Origin: CAZWRV01 sp964636325 | Lineage (GTDB): Bacteria > Verrucomicrobiota > Lentisphaeria > Victivallales > GWF2-50-93 | Reading direction: 5' to 3' | Length of the DNA stretch: 6,121 bases | NCBI GenBank assembly: GCA_964636325.1 | Contig: CAZWRV010000168.1 | Span: 1 to 6,121 of the forward strand | Shown: positions 1-6,070 of the stretch, in pieces | Layout: every line of letters starts with the position of its first letter | How positions within the stretch are numbered: the stretch's first letter is position 1 | Program-made: the position numbers and the translations under genes | Notes under the pieces: generated by a model | The model's input: only the letters and a program-made list of their open reading frames with translations | Databases searched by the model: none | What the model was told of the DNA's origin: nothing

Positions 1-214
1 CGGCTTCGCCCTCCATCGAGTTTCTGATCGACAGAACTGCGAATCTCGCAGATGGGCACTCCTCTGAAACTCAGTGTCTGTTCTGATGGCTACTGCACTC
101 CGGAAGATAATCCGGTAGGCCTTGAAATCAAGCGGGAAAAACGCGCATGAGGAATTCAGATTTTCTGACCCGCCTCTGTGAATCATGCTCAAAACGCCGG
201 AACCGACTAGACCG
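1..214. other. Gene-free left edge with short hairpins
   Basis: I see no supportable gene here. One frame is open from position 3 to a TGA at 84-86 (27 codons), but it is too short to call and could be the tail of a gene outside the window. The stretch lies downstream of the leftward CpXC gene and holds several small dyads. The clearest is CTGCGA-ATC-TCGCAG at 37-51. Others are CTGA-AAC-TCAG at 64-74, CTTG-AAAT-CAAG at 121-132 and TCAGA-TTT-TCTGA near 157-169. None has a good T run in the direction of the CpXC gene, so the terminator of that gene is not clear. Confidence 0.5.
37..51 (-). repeat. Short perfect hairpin, related to the one at 6041-6055
   Basis: The stem is CTGCGA pairing with TCGCAG, with a three-base loop. 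Read on the minus strand, which is the direction of the CpXC gene, the hairpin is followed by TTCTG. The same strand and its flank match the hairpin after the phosphatase gene at 6041-6063 in 18 of 23 positions, and all five differences are transitions. It may be a weak terminator or a copy of a dispersed palindromic repeat. Confidence 0.4.
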
Positions 215-1468
215 TCAGAGGACCGACGAGACGATTTCCTTGAGGAATTCGCCGAACCTCTGGTCGGTGTCCAGGCCGGGCATATAGCTGAGGCGTATCT
301 TGAGGAATTCGTTCTTAAGCGAAGTGAGTACGACGTAGGATCTGCTTGGAGTCTGCGGGTCGGCGTCGAGGAAGTCAAAGTCTGAGACATAGAAGTCGGC
401 TTTGGCGCCGTCCCTGCCGATCTTGTATACCTGCGTCGAGCGCTTCAAGGGCCTGAGCTCCGCCTTGCACTGGAGGATTTCGTCCTCGGCCCTTTTGAAC
501 TCCTTGGATATCTCGTCGTCCGTGATTTTGAGAAGTCCCTTGTCGTAGATGTACACGGTGCCGGTGTCGTTGTTTTCGTTGAAGTAGTTGACGCTGTAGC
601 CGTCGCCTTCGCACGAATAGATCCTGTAGCCCATCTTTTCCATGCCTCCGATGCTGTCGGGGAACTTCAGCCCGGAATCGAGCAGCCGTGCCGGAACCTT
701 CCAGTATGCGGATCCGTCAGGGCGCCTCTCCATGAGGCCCATGTCGATCATGCCCCTGGCGATGTGTTCCGGAGAATACTTTTCCGAGAGCCGCGTGTTC
801 CTGTCGCAGAACTGGAGGTTGGACTGGACGAGATCGCGCAGCTCGTCCTCGGAATATATCCTGTTGCATTCAACGTAGTGCCATATGGCATATATGAGTC
901 TGATCTTCTTTCTCTTGTACAACCCGTTCCAGCGGCCCATCAGGTGCTCCGGAACTTTCATGTTCCTTATCGCCTTTGACTTTTCCATGAAGTGGCAGCA
1001 AAGGTTCTTCCTGAATATGGCGAAGTCAAGCATGTCCGTGACGTTGAAGAAGACCCGGTTGCTGTCCGGAGGGGCATAAGAGGCTTCGCCGGGTTCCTTG
1101 CCTTCGATCTTGGCGATGTTGACCGACAGCAGCGCGTCCACTATTTTTCCGTCCATGTCCCCGTTGAGGTCGAAAACATCGAACGAGGATGAATCGTTGA
1201 CGTATGAAGGCGGGAGGTATTGCAGGAAGATGCCCAGATCCATGTCGTAGAAGCAGAGCGGCCTGTCTATGAACCTGCTGGTGTCGCACTGCGGGCACTT
1301 GAACATGTTGATGCTGCCGCTGAAAAGGCTTTCGACGGCCTCCTTCTCCAGGGGATGGCAGACGAAGTCCCAGTATTCGGCCTCCTGAACATGGCCGCAA
1401 ACTTCGCATTTCATCTCGATCGTCCGCTTAGGCACATCACCCCGCTCGTCTGCCGGCGCGCCGGCCAT
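215..1468 (-). CDS. CpXC zinc-ribbon protein with DUF2087-like winged helix
   Basis: This 417-residue protein has no known enzymatic role. Residues 19-90 look like a CpXC domain: a C21-x2-C24 knuckle, then C58-P-Q-C61, followed by an aromatic-rich stretch with F79/L82 and FLQYLPP. These four cysteines probably bind zinc. Residues about 180-262 (KRKK, then RIYSEDEL, then a Gly-Leu-Met-Glu-Arg and DGSAYWKV ending) resemble the DUF2087 winged helix found in transcription regulators. Residues about 278-417 form an alpha/beta C-terminal domain with a VYIYDKG strand, a long charged helix and an FLKIRLSY strand near the end. There is no signal peptide or membrane segment, so it is probably cytosolic. 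The ATG at 1468 has no good ribosome site. A GTG at 1435 (after GGGGTGAT) or the ATG at 1414, directly before the zinc ribbon, are credible alternative starts. It is transcribed divergently from the secreted-protein gene. CpXC assignment is fairly sure; the DUF2087 match is inferred from motif pattern. Confidence 0.75.
   Translation of the reverse strand: MAGAPADERGDVPKRTIEMKCEVCGHVQEAEYWDFVCHPLEKEAVESLFSGSINMFKCPQCDTSRFIDRPLCFYDMDLGIFLQYLPPSYVNDSSSFDVFDLNGDMDGKIVDALLSVNIAKIEGKEPGEASYAPPDSNRVFFNVTDMLDFAIFRKNLCCHFMEKSKAIRNMKVPEHLMGRWNGLYKRKKIRLIYAIWHYVECNRIYSEDELRDLVQSNLQFCDRNTRLSEKYSPEHIARGMIDMGLMERRPDGSAYWKVPARLLDSGLKFPDSIGGMEKMGYRIYSCEGDGYSVNYFNENNDTGTVYIYDKGLLKITDDEISKEFKRAEDEILQCKAELRPLKRSTQVYKIGRDGAKADFYVSDFDFLDADPQTPSRSYVVLTSLKNEFLKIRLSYMPGLDTDQRFGEFLKEIVSSVL
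1452..1465. repeat. 14-bp perfect palindrome at the CpXC gene start
   Basis: GCCGGCGCGCCGGC is perfectly self-complementary. It lies within the first codons of the longest CpXC reading frame, or in its leader if translation starts at 1435 or 1414. It could be an operator, a leader hairpin that hides the first ATG, or a chance product of GC-rich sequence. Confidence 0.45.
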
Positions 1469-1511
1469 CCCGCGTTCGCTGCGCTTTCAGAATAAATATT
1501 CGGCTAAACAT

Positions 1512-1539
1512 TGGACACTAATGGCTGAATACATACAAT
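1512..1539 (+). promoter_or_regulatory. Sigma-70-type promoter for the secreted-protein gene
   Basis: A -35 box TGGACA (1512-1517, five of six to consensus) and a -10 box TACAAT (1534-1539, five of six) are separated by 16 bases in an AT-rich patch. The start site would fall near 1546, leaving a leader of about 135 bases before the ATG at 1682. No equally good promoter is visible on the other strand for the divergent CpXC gene. Confidence 0.5.
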
Positions 1540-1554
1540 ATAGAGGGGTGCGCA

Positions 1555-1609
1555 GACTTTTTAAAGGGGGGCGATGCGGCGTTTCGCAGGACGACTGTGC
1601 AGAAAAGTC
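1555..1609 (+). promoter_or_regulatory. Possible structured 5' leader
   Basis: Within the predicted leader, GACTTTT (1555-1561) can pair with AAAAGTC (1603-1609), enclosing a smaller TGCG/CGCA stem (1575-1578 with 1585-1588). A G6 run and a repeated TGYGCAGA motif (1548-1555 and 1596-1603) lie in the same interval. It does not match a riboswitch class I recognise. It may be an mRNA stability or regulatory element, or it may be coincidental. Confidence 0.25.
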
Positions 1610-1669
1610 GGGATAAGGTGAAAGATCCGCGATTGTCCCTGTGTAGTATTTCGTAGAAACGATAAAAAA

Positions 1670-1674
1670 GGAGG
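1670..1674 (+). promoter_or_regulatory. Strong Shine-Dalgarno site
   Basis: GGAGG within AAGGAGGA, with seven bases before the ATG at 1682, is a near-ideal ribosome binding site. It fixes the start of the secreted-protein gene and suggests strong translation. It is the best ribosome site in the window. Confidence 0.85.
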
Positions 1675-1681
1675 ACGCAAG

Positions 1682-2122
1682 ATGAAAAAGATTATCGTGA
1701 TGGCGGCGCTGATCGCGATGGCGGCCATGCCAACGACGGCCAGGAACGAGGCGCCGGAGGGTCAGGCCGGCGGCGACGGGCCGAGCGGAGAATGGGCCGA
1801 ATACAAGGATCAGCTACAGCAGATCAAGTCCCTCATGGAGGAGATGAAGCAGGCGCATGAGGACAAGGATCGCGAGAAGATGCAGAAGATCGCCCAGCAG
1901 ATCGAGACAGTCTTCAAGACCCTGCCCGAGGAACTGCGGGAACGCATGACCCAGAAGCATCCGCAAATGTCCAGGATCATGCACAGGCTTGCGAACGGCG
2001 GCTTCAACGGCGGCGAGGGCGGAGCTGAAAAGAAAGCCAGGAACTGTTTTTCCGGCGGCAAGTCATGCCACGGGAACGCGGGAGCAGGGACGACGAAGAG
2101 CGCCTGGGGCGGCGAGAACTGA
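1682..2122 (+). CDS. Small secreted helical protein with Gly/Cys tail
   Basis: I do not recognise a named family for this 146-residue protein. Residues 1-20 form a signal peptide: two lysines, a hydrophobic core and a likely cleavage after MPTTA, so the mature protein should be extracytoplasmic. Residues 21-37 are a Gly/Pro-rich linker. Residues 38-104 are strongly helical and charged (WAEYKDQLQQIKSLMEEMK, then KMQKIAQQIETVFKTL, then PEELRERM), consistent with a helical hairpin or coiled coil of the CpxP/Spy general type. Residues 105-146 switch to a Gly-rich tail with two cysteines (C122, C129) and H130, which could form a disulfide or bind a metal. GC-rich third positions continue into the tail, which argues against a frameshift. 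It converges on the kinase gene, whose extracytoplasmic tail has a similar helical style. A partner or ligand role is inference only. Confidence 0.7.
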   Translation: MKKIIVMAALIAMAAMPTTARNEAPEGQAGGDGPSGEWAEYKDQLQQIKSLMEEMKQAHEDKDREKMQKIAQQIETVFKTLPEELRERMTQKHPQMSRIMHRLANGGFNGGEGGAEKKARNCFSGGKSCHGNAGAGTTKSAWGGEN

Positions 2123-2140
2123 ACCGGGAGCGCAACAATA

Positions 2141-2174
2141 GATCGGTCGCGGCCGGAAGCGGCCGGCTGCGATC
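2141..2174. terminator. Imperfect inverted repeat between convergent genes
   Basis: Between the two convergent stop codons, GATCG (2141-2145) pairs with CGATC (2170-2174). CGGCCG (2150-2155) pairs with CGGCCG (2160-2165) around a GAAG loop, and a four-by-four internal loop separates the two stems. Rightward it is followed by GTTTCTCTTC, leftward by TATTGTTG. The position and flanking T-rich sequence suggest a bidirectional terminator, although neither side has a classic T run. Confidence 0.5.
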
Positions 2175-2182
2175 GTTTCTCT

Positions 2183-3874
2183 TCATCTCCCGGGCTTCGC
2201 GGATCCGCCCCTCATCATTCCCGGCCTTGAGAGCTGTTTCCTCTTGTCCTCGAGGAACTGGACCAGCTTTTCCGCCTTGTCCTTGTCCAGGACGGCCTCG
2301 GCCTTTTTCTGGGTGTCCGCGGCGATCTGATCCAGCCTTTTTTTAATTTCGCCGAGTTTGCGCCCCCCTGACGGCTTCTCGTCCTTCAGTTTTTTCAGCT
2401 CCTTGAGGTATGCGAGGATTACGGGGGCGGAGCTTTTGATTTCCTCCTCTGTGAAACCGAGCTTTTCGGATAGGTGCCTGTGGATGATGTTGCCTGCGAA
2501 TTCAGGATGGCGCTTCACTGAGTCCGTCTCCAGCGGGCCTGCGACTTTTCCCTGGGGCTCGCCGTTTCCAGAGGATTTTCCCGGTTCTTCCGCGGCAGTA
2601 GCCGGCGTGGGGCCGGACTTTTTTGGCTCGCTGTCCAAGCTCTTGACTTGGGCGACGCTTTCCGCTGGCGGCGCAAGCCTGCCGACCTTCAAGTCTTTCT
2701 CCATGCCGTCCAGGTCTGGCAGCCCATGGCCGATTTCAACGACCTCGATGGAATCGCCTTCGGCGGCGGACGCCCTGGCGCGCCGGGTCGAGACAAGAAC
2801 CAGGAGCAGGACAATGAACAACGCCGCGACCGCTACGGAAATCCAGAAGGTCTTGGAACGCCTCGCCCGGACGGCAGACCGCTCTTTCAAGGAATCGATC
2901 TTTTCCTGTATCGGAAGCGGAATTCCCCCGTCGAGTAGTCCGCCGAGCTCCGCCAGCAGCTCCTGCCAGTCCCGGTGACGCCGCGCCTTGTCCTTGGCCA
3001 TCATCCTCTTCACCAGGCTCTCACAGGCCGGAGAGATGCGGGGGTTGAACTTCCTGATCGACGTGGCCTGGTCGAGCAGGACCCTTGCGAAGGTCGCCAT
3101 CGCGTTGGTTTCACCGTAGGGGAGCTTCCCCGTAAGCATGTGGTAGAGGCTCGCGCCCAGCGAGTAAATGTCGGTCCGGCAGTCGAGCTCCTTTTCGCCT
3201 CTCGCCTGTTCGGGGCTCATGTAGCTTGGCGTGCCCAGTATGGCGCCGGTGATGGTGATGCTGCTTCGATCCTTCACGCTTTTCGAGATACCCATGTCCA
3301 TCAGCTTGACTCCGCCGGCCTTGTCGAGCATTATGTTGGACGGTTTCACGTCCCTGTGGAGCATCCGGTGCCTTTCCCAGGCGTATCGGAGCGCCTCCGC
3401 GACCTTCCTTGCAATCTCCAGGGCCTCCTTCTCGCGCAGGCCCTTTGTTTCCGCGATTTTCGCCTCCAGCGTCACTCCTTCAACATAGGATGTCGCGAGG
3501 AAGTAGAAGCCGCCGTCGCAACCCGCCTCGTAGGCCGAGACGATTCCGGGATGGTCGAGCTTTGCGGTCATCTTTATCTCGTTGAGGAACCTCGCGGTGA
3601 ACTCCTCGTTGCCCGAGAGGGCCGGGGAGAGTATCTTCAACGCGACCTTCCTGCCGACCGAGGACTGCGTGGCGAGCCAGACTTCACCCATCCCGCCCCT
3701 GCCGAGCAGCCGTTCCAGCACGTAGTCGCCCAGGACAGTGCCTTTCCTGACAAGGTCGCGCGGAACCTTCACGGCGTGGCGGCACCCGGGGCACTGGACA
3801 ATCCGCCCGATCATGGCCGCGTCCGCATGGATTTCCGCACCGCAGCCGACGCAGTTGAACTTCATGTCCGGCAT
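2183..3874 (-). CDS. Membrane Ser/Thr protein kinase with zinc ribbon and helical sensor tail
   Basis: This 563-residue Hanks-type kinase should phosphorylate Ser/Thr in unknown targets. Residues 8-31 form a four-Cys zinc ribbon (C8-x2-C11, C28-x2-C31). The kinase domain covers about 51-312: glycine loop GRGGMGEV (58-65), lysine K80 in VALK, helix-C E99, catalytic HRDVKPSN (173-180), metal-binding D193 in DMG rather than DFG, SPE (220-222), and D235/G240. All key residues are present, so it should be active. A single membrane helix spans about 343-362 with RRAR after it. The outer part is a low-complexity linker (366-454) followed by a helical Lys/Glu-rich domain (455-550). Its LGFTEEEI stretch and its last helix resemble CpxP/Spy-like repeats. 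The ATG at 3874 overlaps the end of trpF, and a GGAGG ten bases upstream supports it. The ATG at 3865 would give a four-base ATGA overlap. The kinase is certain; the sensor reading is inference. Confidence 0.93.
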   Translation of the reverse strand: MPDMKFNCVGCGAEIHADAAMIGRIVQCPGCRHAVKVPRDLVRKGTVLGDYVLERLLGRGGMGEVWLATQSSVGRKVALKILSPALSGNEEFTARFLNEIKMTAKLDHPGIVSAYEAGCDGGFYFLATSYVEGVTLEAKIAETKGLREKEALEIARKVAEALRYAWERHRMLHRDVKPSNIMLDKAGGVKLMDMGISKSVKDRSSITITGAILGTPSYMSPEQARGEKELDCRTDIYSLGASLYHMLTGKLPYGETNAMATFARVLLDQATSIRKFNPRISPACESLVKRMMAKDKARRHRDWQELLAELGGLLDGGIPLPIQEKIDSLKERSAVRARRSKTFWISVAVAALFIVLLLVLVSTRRARASAAEGDSIEVVEIGHGLPDLDGMEKDLKVGRLAPPAESVAQVKSLDSEPKKSGPTPATAAEEPGKSSGNGEPQGKVAGPLETDSVKRHPEFAGNIIHRHLSEKLGFTEEEIKSSAPVILAYLKELKKLKDEKPSGGRKLGEIKKRLDQIAADTQKKAEAVLDKDKAEKLVQFLEDKRKQLSRPGMMRGGSAKPGR

Positions 3875-4503
3875 CTGAGCCCCGCCTCCGCGAGCTTCTG
3901 GAAGAGCGTCCTTATCCTGGCATGATCCTTGACTCCGGGTGAAAATTCGACGCCGCTGTTGACGTCCAGGCCTGCGGGGCCGGCTTCGCGGACCGCGTCA
4001 ACCGCGTTGTCCGGGGAGATGCCCCCGGCAAGGATCACCGGGACACGCAGCGACAGGACTGCGAACTTCGCAAGCTTCCAGTCCGCCAGCTTCCCGGTGC
4101 CGCCCCGCCTGTCAGGTGAGAACGCGTCGACGAGAATCCTTTCCGCGGGGTAGCCCAATATCCTGCGGACATCGTCCTCGGCCCTGGGCGAGATCGCCCT
4201 CCAGACTTCGACATGGTCGGGGATTGTCCTTGCAAACTCGCCATCCTCGCCGCCGTGCAGCTGAACAGTGTCGACGCCGGCGTCCAGATACCTTTCTATC
4301 TCGTTCAGGGGTGCGTCCACGAAGACTCCGACCTTCCTCACGCCCGCGGGAAGCGCGCGGCAGATCCGCGCGGCCGCGTCCGGACCGATGTGCCTGGGGC
4401 TCCGGCCGTATGCGATAAGTCCGATGGCGTCCGCCCCGCATTCAACCGCGTAAAGCGCGTCCTTCTCCAGCGTGATCCCGCAGATTTTTACGAATATGCC
4501 CAT
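3862..4503 (-). CDS. trpF: Phosphoribosylanthranilate isomerase
   Basis: TrpF catalyses the Amadori rearrangement of N-(5-phosphoribosyl)anthranilate to CdRP, the third step of tryptophan synthesis from chorismate, in the cytosol. From the ATG at 4503 it is 213 residues, normal for the monofunctional (beta/alpha)8 barrel. Visible motifs are VKICGIT with catalytic Cys8, VGVFVD (58-63), VQLHG (80-84), ILVDAF with catalytic Asp126, GGTGK (134-138), the phosphate-binding LAGGISPDN (158-166), and DVNSGVEFSPGVKD (180-193). The reading frame continues upstream to a TTG at 4530, but the family's conserved N-terminus begins at the ATG, so I use that. The ribosome site is weak. No other trp gene is in the window. 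Its stop overlaps the kinase start by 13 bases, so the two are probably co-transcribed. No clear promoter is visible upstream on this strand. Confidence 0.96.
   Translation of the reverse strand: MGIFVKICGITLEKDALYAVECGADAIGLIAYGRSPRHIGPDAAARICRALPAGVRKVGVFVDAPLNEIERYLDAGVDTVQLHGGEDGEFARTIPDHVEVWRAISPRAEDDVRRILGYPAERILVDAFSPDRRGGTGKLADWKLAKFAVLSLRVPVILAGGISPDNAVDAVREAGPAGLDVNSGVEFSPGVKDHARIRTLFQKLAEAGLRCRT
3885..3889 (-). promoter_or_regulatory. Kinase ribosome binding site inside trpF
   Basis: On the minus strand GGAGG lies ten bases before the kinase ATG at 3874, within the last codons of trpF. This favours the longer kinase start and implies translational coupling of the two genes. Confidence 0.55.
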
Positions 4504-4544
4504 TTGAGAAGATATTCCGCCGCGTCCCAAAAATCAACGGGAGA

Positions 4545-4573
4545 TTGAAATGCGCCGCCGCCGCATATATAAT
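4545..4573 (+). promoter_or_regulatory. Near-consensus sigma-70 promoter for the phosphatase gene
   Basis: A -35 box TTGAAA (4545-4550, five of six) and a perfect -10 box TATAAT (4568-4573) are separated by the ideal 17 bases. The start site would be near 4580, leaving a leader of about 34 bases. The spacer is a GCC run that contains an inverted repeat, ATGCG-N7-CGCAT at 4550-4566, a possible operator. An ACGATCGT palindrome at 4583-4590 lies just past the predicted start site. Confidence 0.7.
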
Positions 4574-4613
4574 ACGTTTTGAACGATCGTAGACATCATT
4601 ATCCGAGACTTCG

Positions 4614-6038
4614 ATGGTGACCAGCGCTGCAAGCATAGTGTCAATCGTCCTGCTTCTGGGGATACTTGTGGCTGTGATCGTCTTCCAGCAGCTCAGGATC
4701 TCCATGATGAGGAGGCTGCTTGACGGGGCCCTCCACCAGAAGGTTGAAATAGGGAACTTCCTCAACATCTTCTCCAAGAACCTGAAAAGCGTCGAGGAGG
4801 TGGAGGATTCGATCAACCTCACGGCGAGGTATGTCGCCGACCTCGTCGGCGCCAGCTCTCTATGCATCTTCATCGCGGACGAGGAGGGCTGCCTGAAGGC
4901 CGCCGGCATATCGGGTGCGTTCCCGCCACTGCACAAGGCGCCCGAATATATTCTGACCAAGCCGCGCTACATCCTCGAGGCCCTGCGGCGCGAGAAGATA
5001 AGGATCGGGGAGGGCATAATCGGCGAGGTCGCCCAGCGGCGCGAGGCGGTAATCATCGAAAACGCTTCCGAGGACCCCCGCATCAGCGCCGTCGAGAGCG
5101 CAGTGGCCATCGAGACGTTCATGGCCGTACCCATGCTGCAGGAGGCGAAGCTCGTCGGGGTGATCTGCGCCGTCAACAGCAGGAAGGACGGAATGCCCTT
5201 CTCACCGGAGCAGTTCAGCGCCCTGAAGTTCATGGCGTCGCAGGTCATCCTCGCATACAACATCGTCAGCGTCTACTCCACCCTCAGCAGGCAGCAGAGG
5301 ATAAGCCAGGAGCTCGAGTTCGCCAAGCAGCTGCAGTCATCCCTCCTGCCAAAGGTATATCCCGAGAAGCACAGCCTCGCCGTCAGCGCGTTCTACCGCT
5401 CGGCCAAGGAGGTGGGCGGAGACTTCTACGACTTCGTCGAGATCGACAGCAACCGGCTCCTCATCGTGATAGGCGACGCGTGCGGCAAGGGGATCCCGGC
5501 ATGCCTCATGATGGCGATGACCCGCAGTATCATCAGGGCGAACGCCGAGCGCTTCACAAACCTGATCGACCTCATGCGCGAGCTCAACAGCAACCTCTAC
5601 AGGAACACCGCCGACGAGCGCTTCGTCACCGTCGCATGCTGCCTGATAGACTACAGGAGGAACATAGTCGAATTCATAAGGGGCGGCCACACCGAGCTGC
5701 TCGTGCAGGTGGGCGACCGCAGGCTGAGGAGGATTTATCCGGACGGCACCGCGCTCGGCCTGATGTCCTGCGAGGATTCAGGCATCTACGACACGATTGC
5801 ATTCTCCTTCCTGCCCGAGATGACGCTGATGATGTTCACCGACGGCATCACGGAGGCCCTCAACGCGAAGGAGCAGGAGTTCGGCATTGACAATCTGTGC
5901 AAGGTATTCTCCGAATGCTGCACCGCAAGGATGGCGCCGCACGAGACCATTGAAAAGGTGCTCAGGGCCATCGACGGCTTCACCGAGGGGATGGAGCAGT
6001 CTGACGACCAAACCCTCCTGGTCTTCAAGAGGCAGTAA
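4614..6038 (+). CDS. Membrane-anchored GAF-domain SpoIIE/PP2C phosphatase
   Basis: This 474-residue protein should be a Mn/Mg-dependent Ser/Thr phosphatase of the SpoIIE/RsbU type. Family members commonly dephosphorylate anti-anti-sigma (STAS) proteins. Residues 6-25 form one membrane helix, with the rest cytosolic. Residues about 55-215 are a GAF sensor domain (GEGIIGEVAQRREAVIIENASEDPR at 132-156, then FMAVPM and LVGVICAVN). Residues 216-248 are a helical linker ending in the typical QLQSSLLPK. The catalytic domain spans 255-474: GGDFYDF (268-274), GDACGKG (287-293; the family more often has GDVSG), RFVT (337-340), GGHT (357-360), FTDGITEA (408-415) and DDQT (464-467). All metal-binding aspartates (D270, D288, D410, D465) are present, so it should be active. 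The start at 4614 has a weak ribosome site, but the next candidates would remove the membrane helix. It is transcribed divergently from trpF and the kinase. The ligand of the GAF domain and the protein target are unknown. Confidence 0.93.
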   Translation: MVTSAASIVSIVLLLGILVAVIVFQQLRISMMRRLLDGALHQKVEIGNFLNIFSKNLKSVEEVEDSINLTARYVADLVGASSLCIFIADEEGCLKAAGISGAFPPLHKAPEYILTKPRYILEALRREKIRIGEGIIGEVAQRREAVIIENASEDPRISAVESAVAIETFMAVPMLQEAKLVGVICAVNSRKDGMPFSPEQFSALKFMASQVILAYNIVSVYSTLSRQQRISQELEFAKQLQSSLLPKVYPEKHSLAVSAFYRSAKEVGGDFYDFVEIDSNRLLIVIGDACGKGIPACLMMAMTRSIIRANAERFTNLIDLMRELNSNLYRNTADERFVTVACCLIDYRRNIVEFIRGGHTELLVQVGDRRLRRIYPDGTALGLMSCEDSGIYDTIAFSFLPEMTLMMFTDGITEALNAKEQEFGIDNLCKVFSECCTARMAPHETIEKVLRAIDGFTEGMEQSDDQTLLVFKRQ

Positions 6039-6040
6039 AC

Positions 6041-6059
6041 CTGCGAAGTCCGCAGTTTT
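6041..6059 (+). terminator. Weak hairpin with T4 after the phosphatase gene
   Basis: CTGCG (6041-6045) pairs with CGCAG (6051-6055) across a five-base loop, followed by TTTT. It starts two bases after the TAA. The stem is short for an intrinsic terminator, but the position is right. It is related in sequence to the hairpin at 37-51 and to the core of the REP-like element that follows. Confidence 0.45.
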
Positions 6060-6070
6060 GCCGGTATGAA

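Noticed and set aside
85..145. Possible c-di-GMP (GEMM) riboswitch, suggested by a TGCACTCCGG ... TCCGGTAGG stretch
   Set aside because: The other conserved parts of the aptamer are missing, and no gene follows in the proper sense.
2004..2186. Charged open frames overlapping the end of the secreted-protein gene on both strands
   Set aside because: They have no ribosome site or recognisable motifs, and third-position GC supports the annotated frame up to its stop.
2975..3925. A 316-codon open frame on the plus strand
   Set aside because: It lies antisense to the kinase, whose protein has complete family motifs. The long antisense opening comes from GC-rich third codon positions, and its translation shows no recognisable domain.
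4504..4530. TTG-initiated nine-residue extension of TrpF
   Set aside because: The conserved N-terminus begins at the ATG at 4503, and the extension has no family counterpart or ribosome site.
4862..5890. A 342-codon plus-strand frame inside the phosphatase gene
   Set aside because: Its translation is Arg/Gly/His-rich with no motifs, typical of a shifted frame. The overlapping frame encodes a complete GAF-SpoIIE protein.
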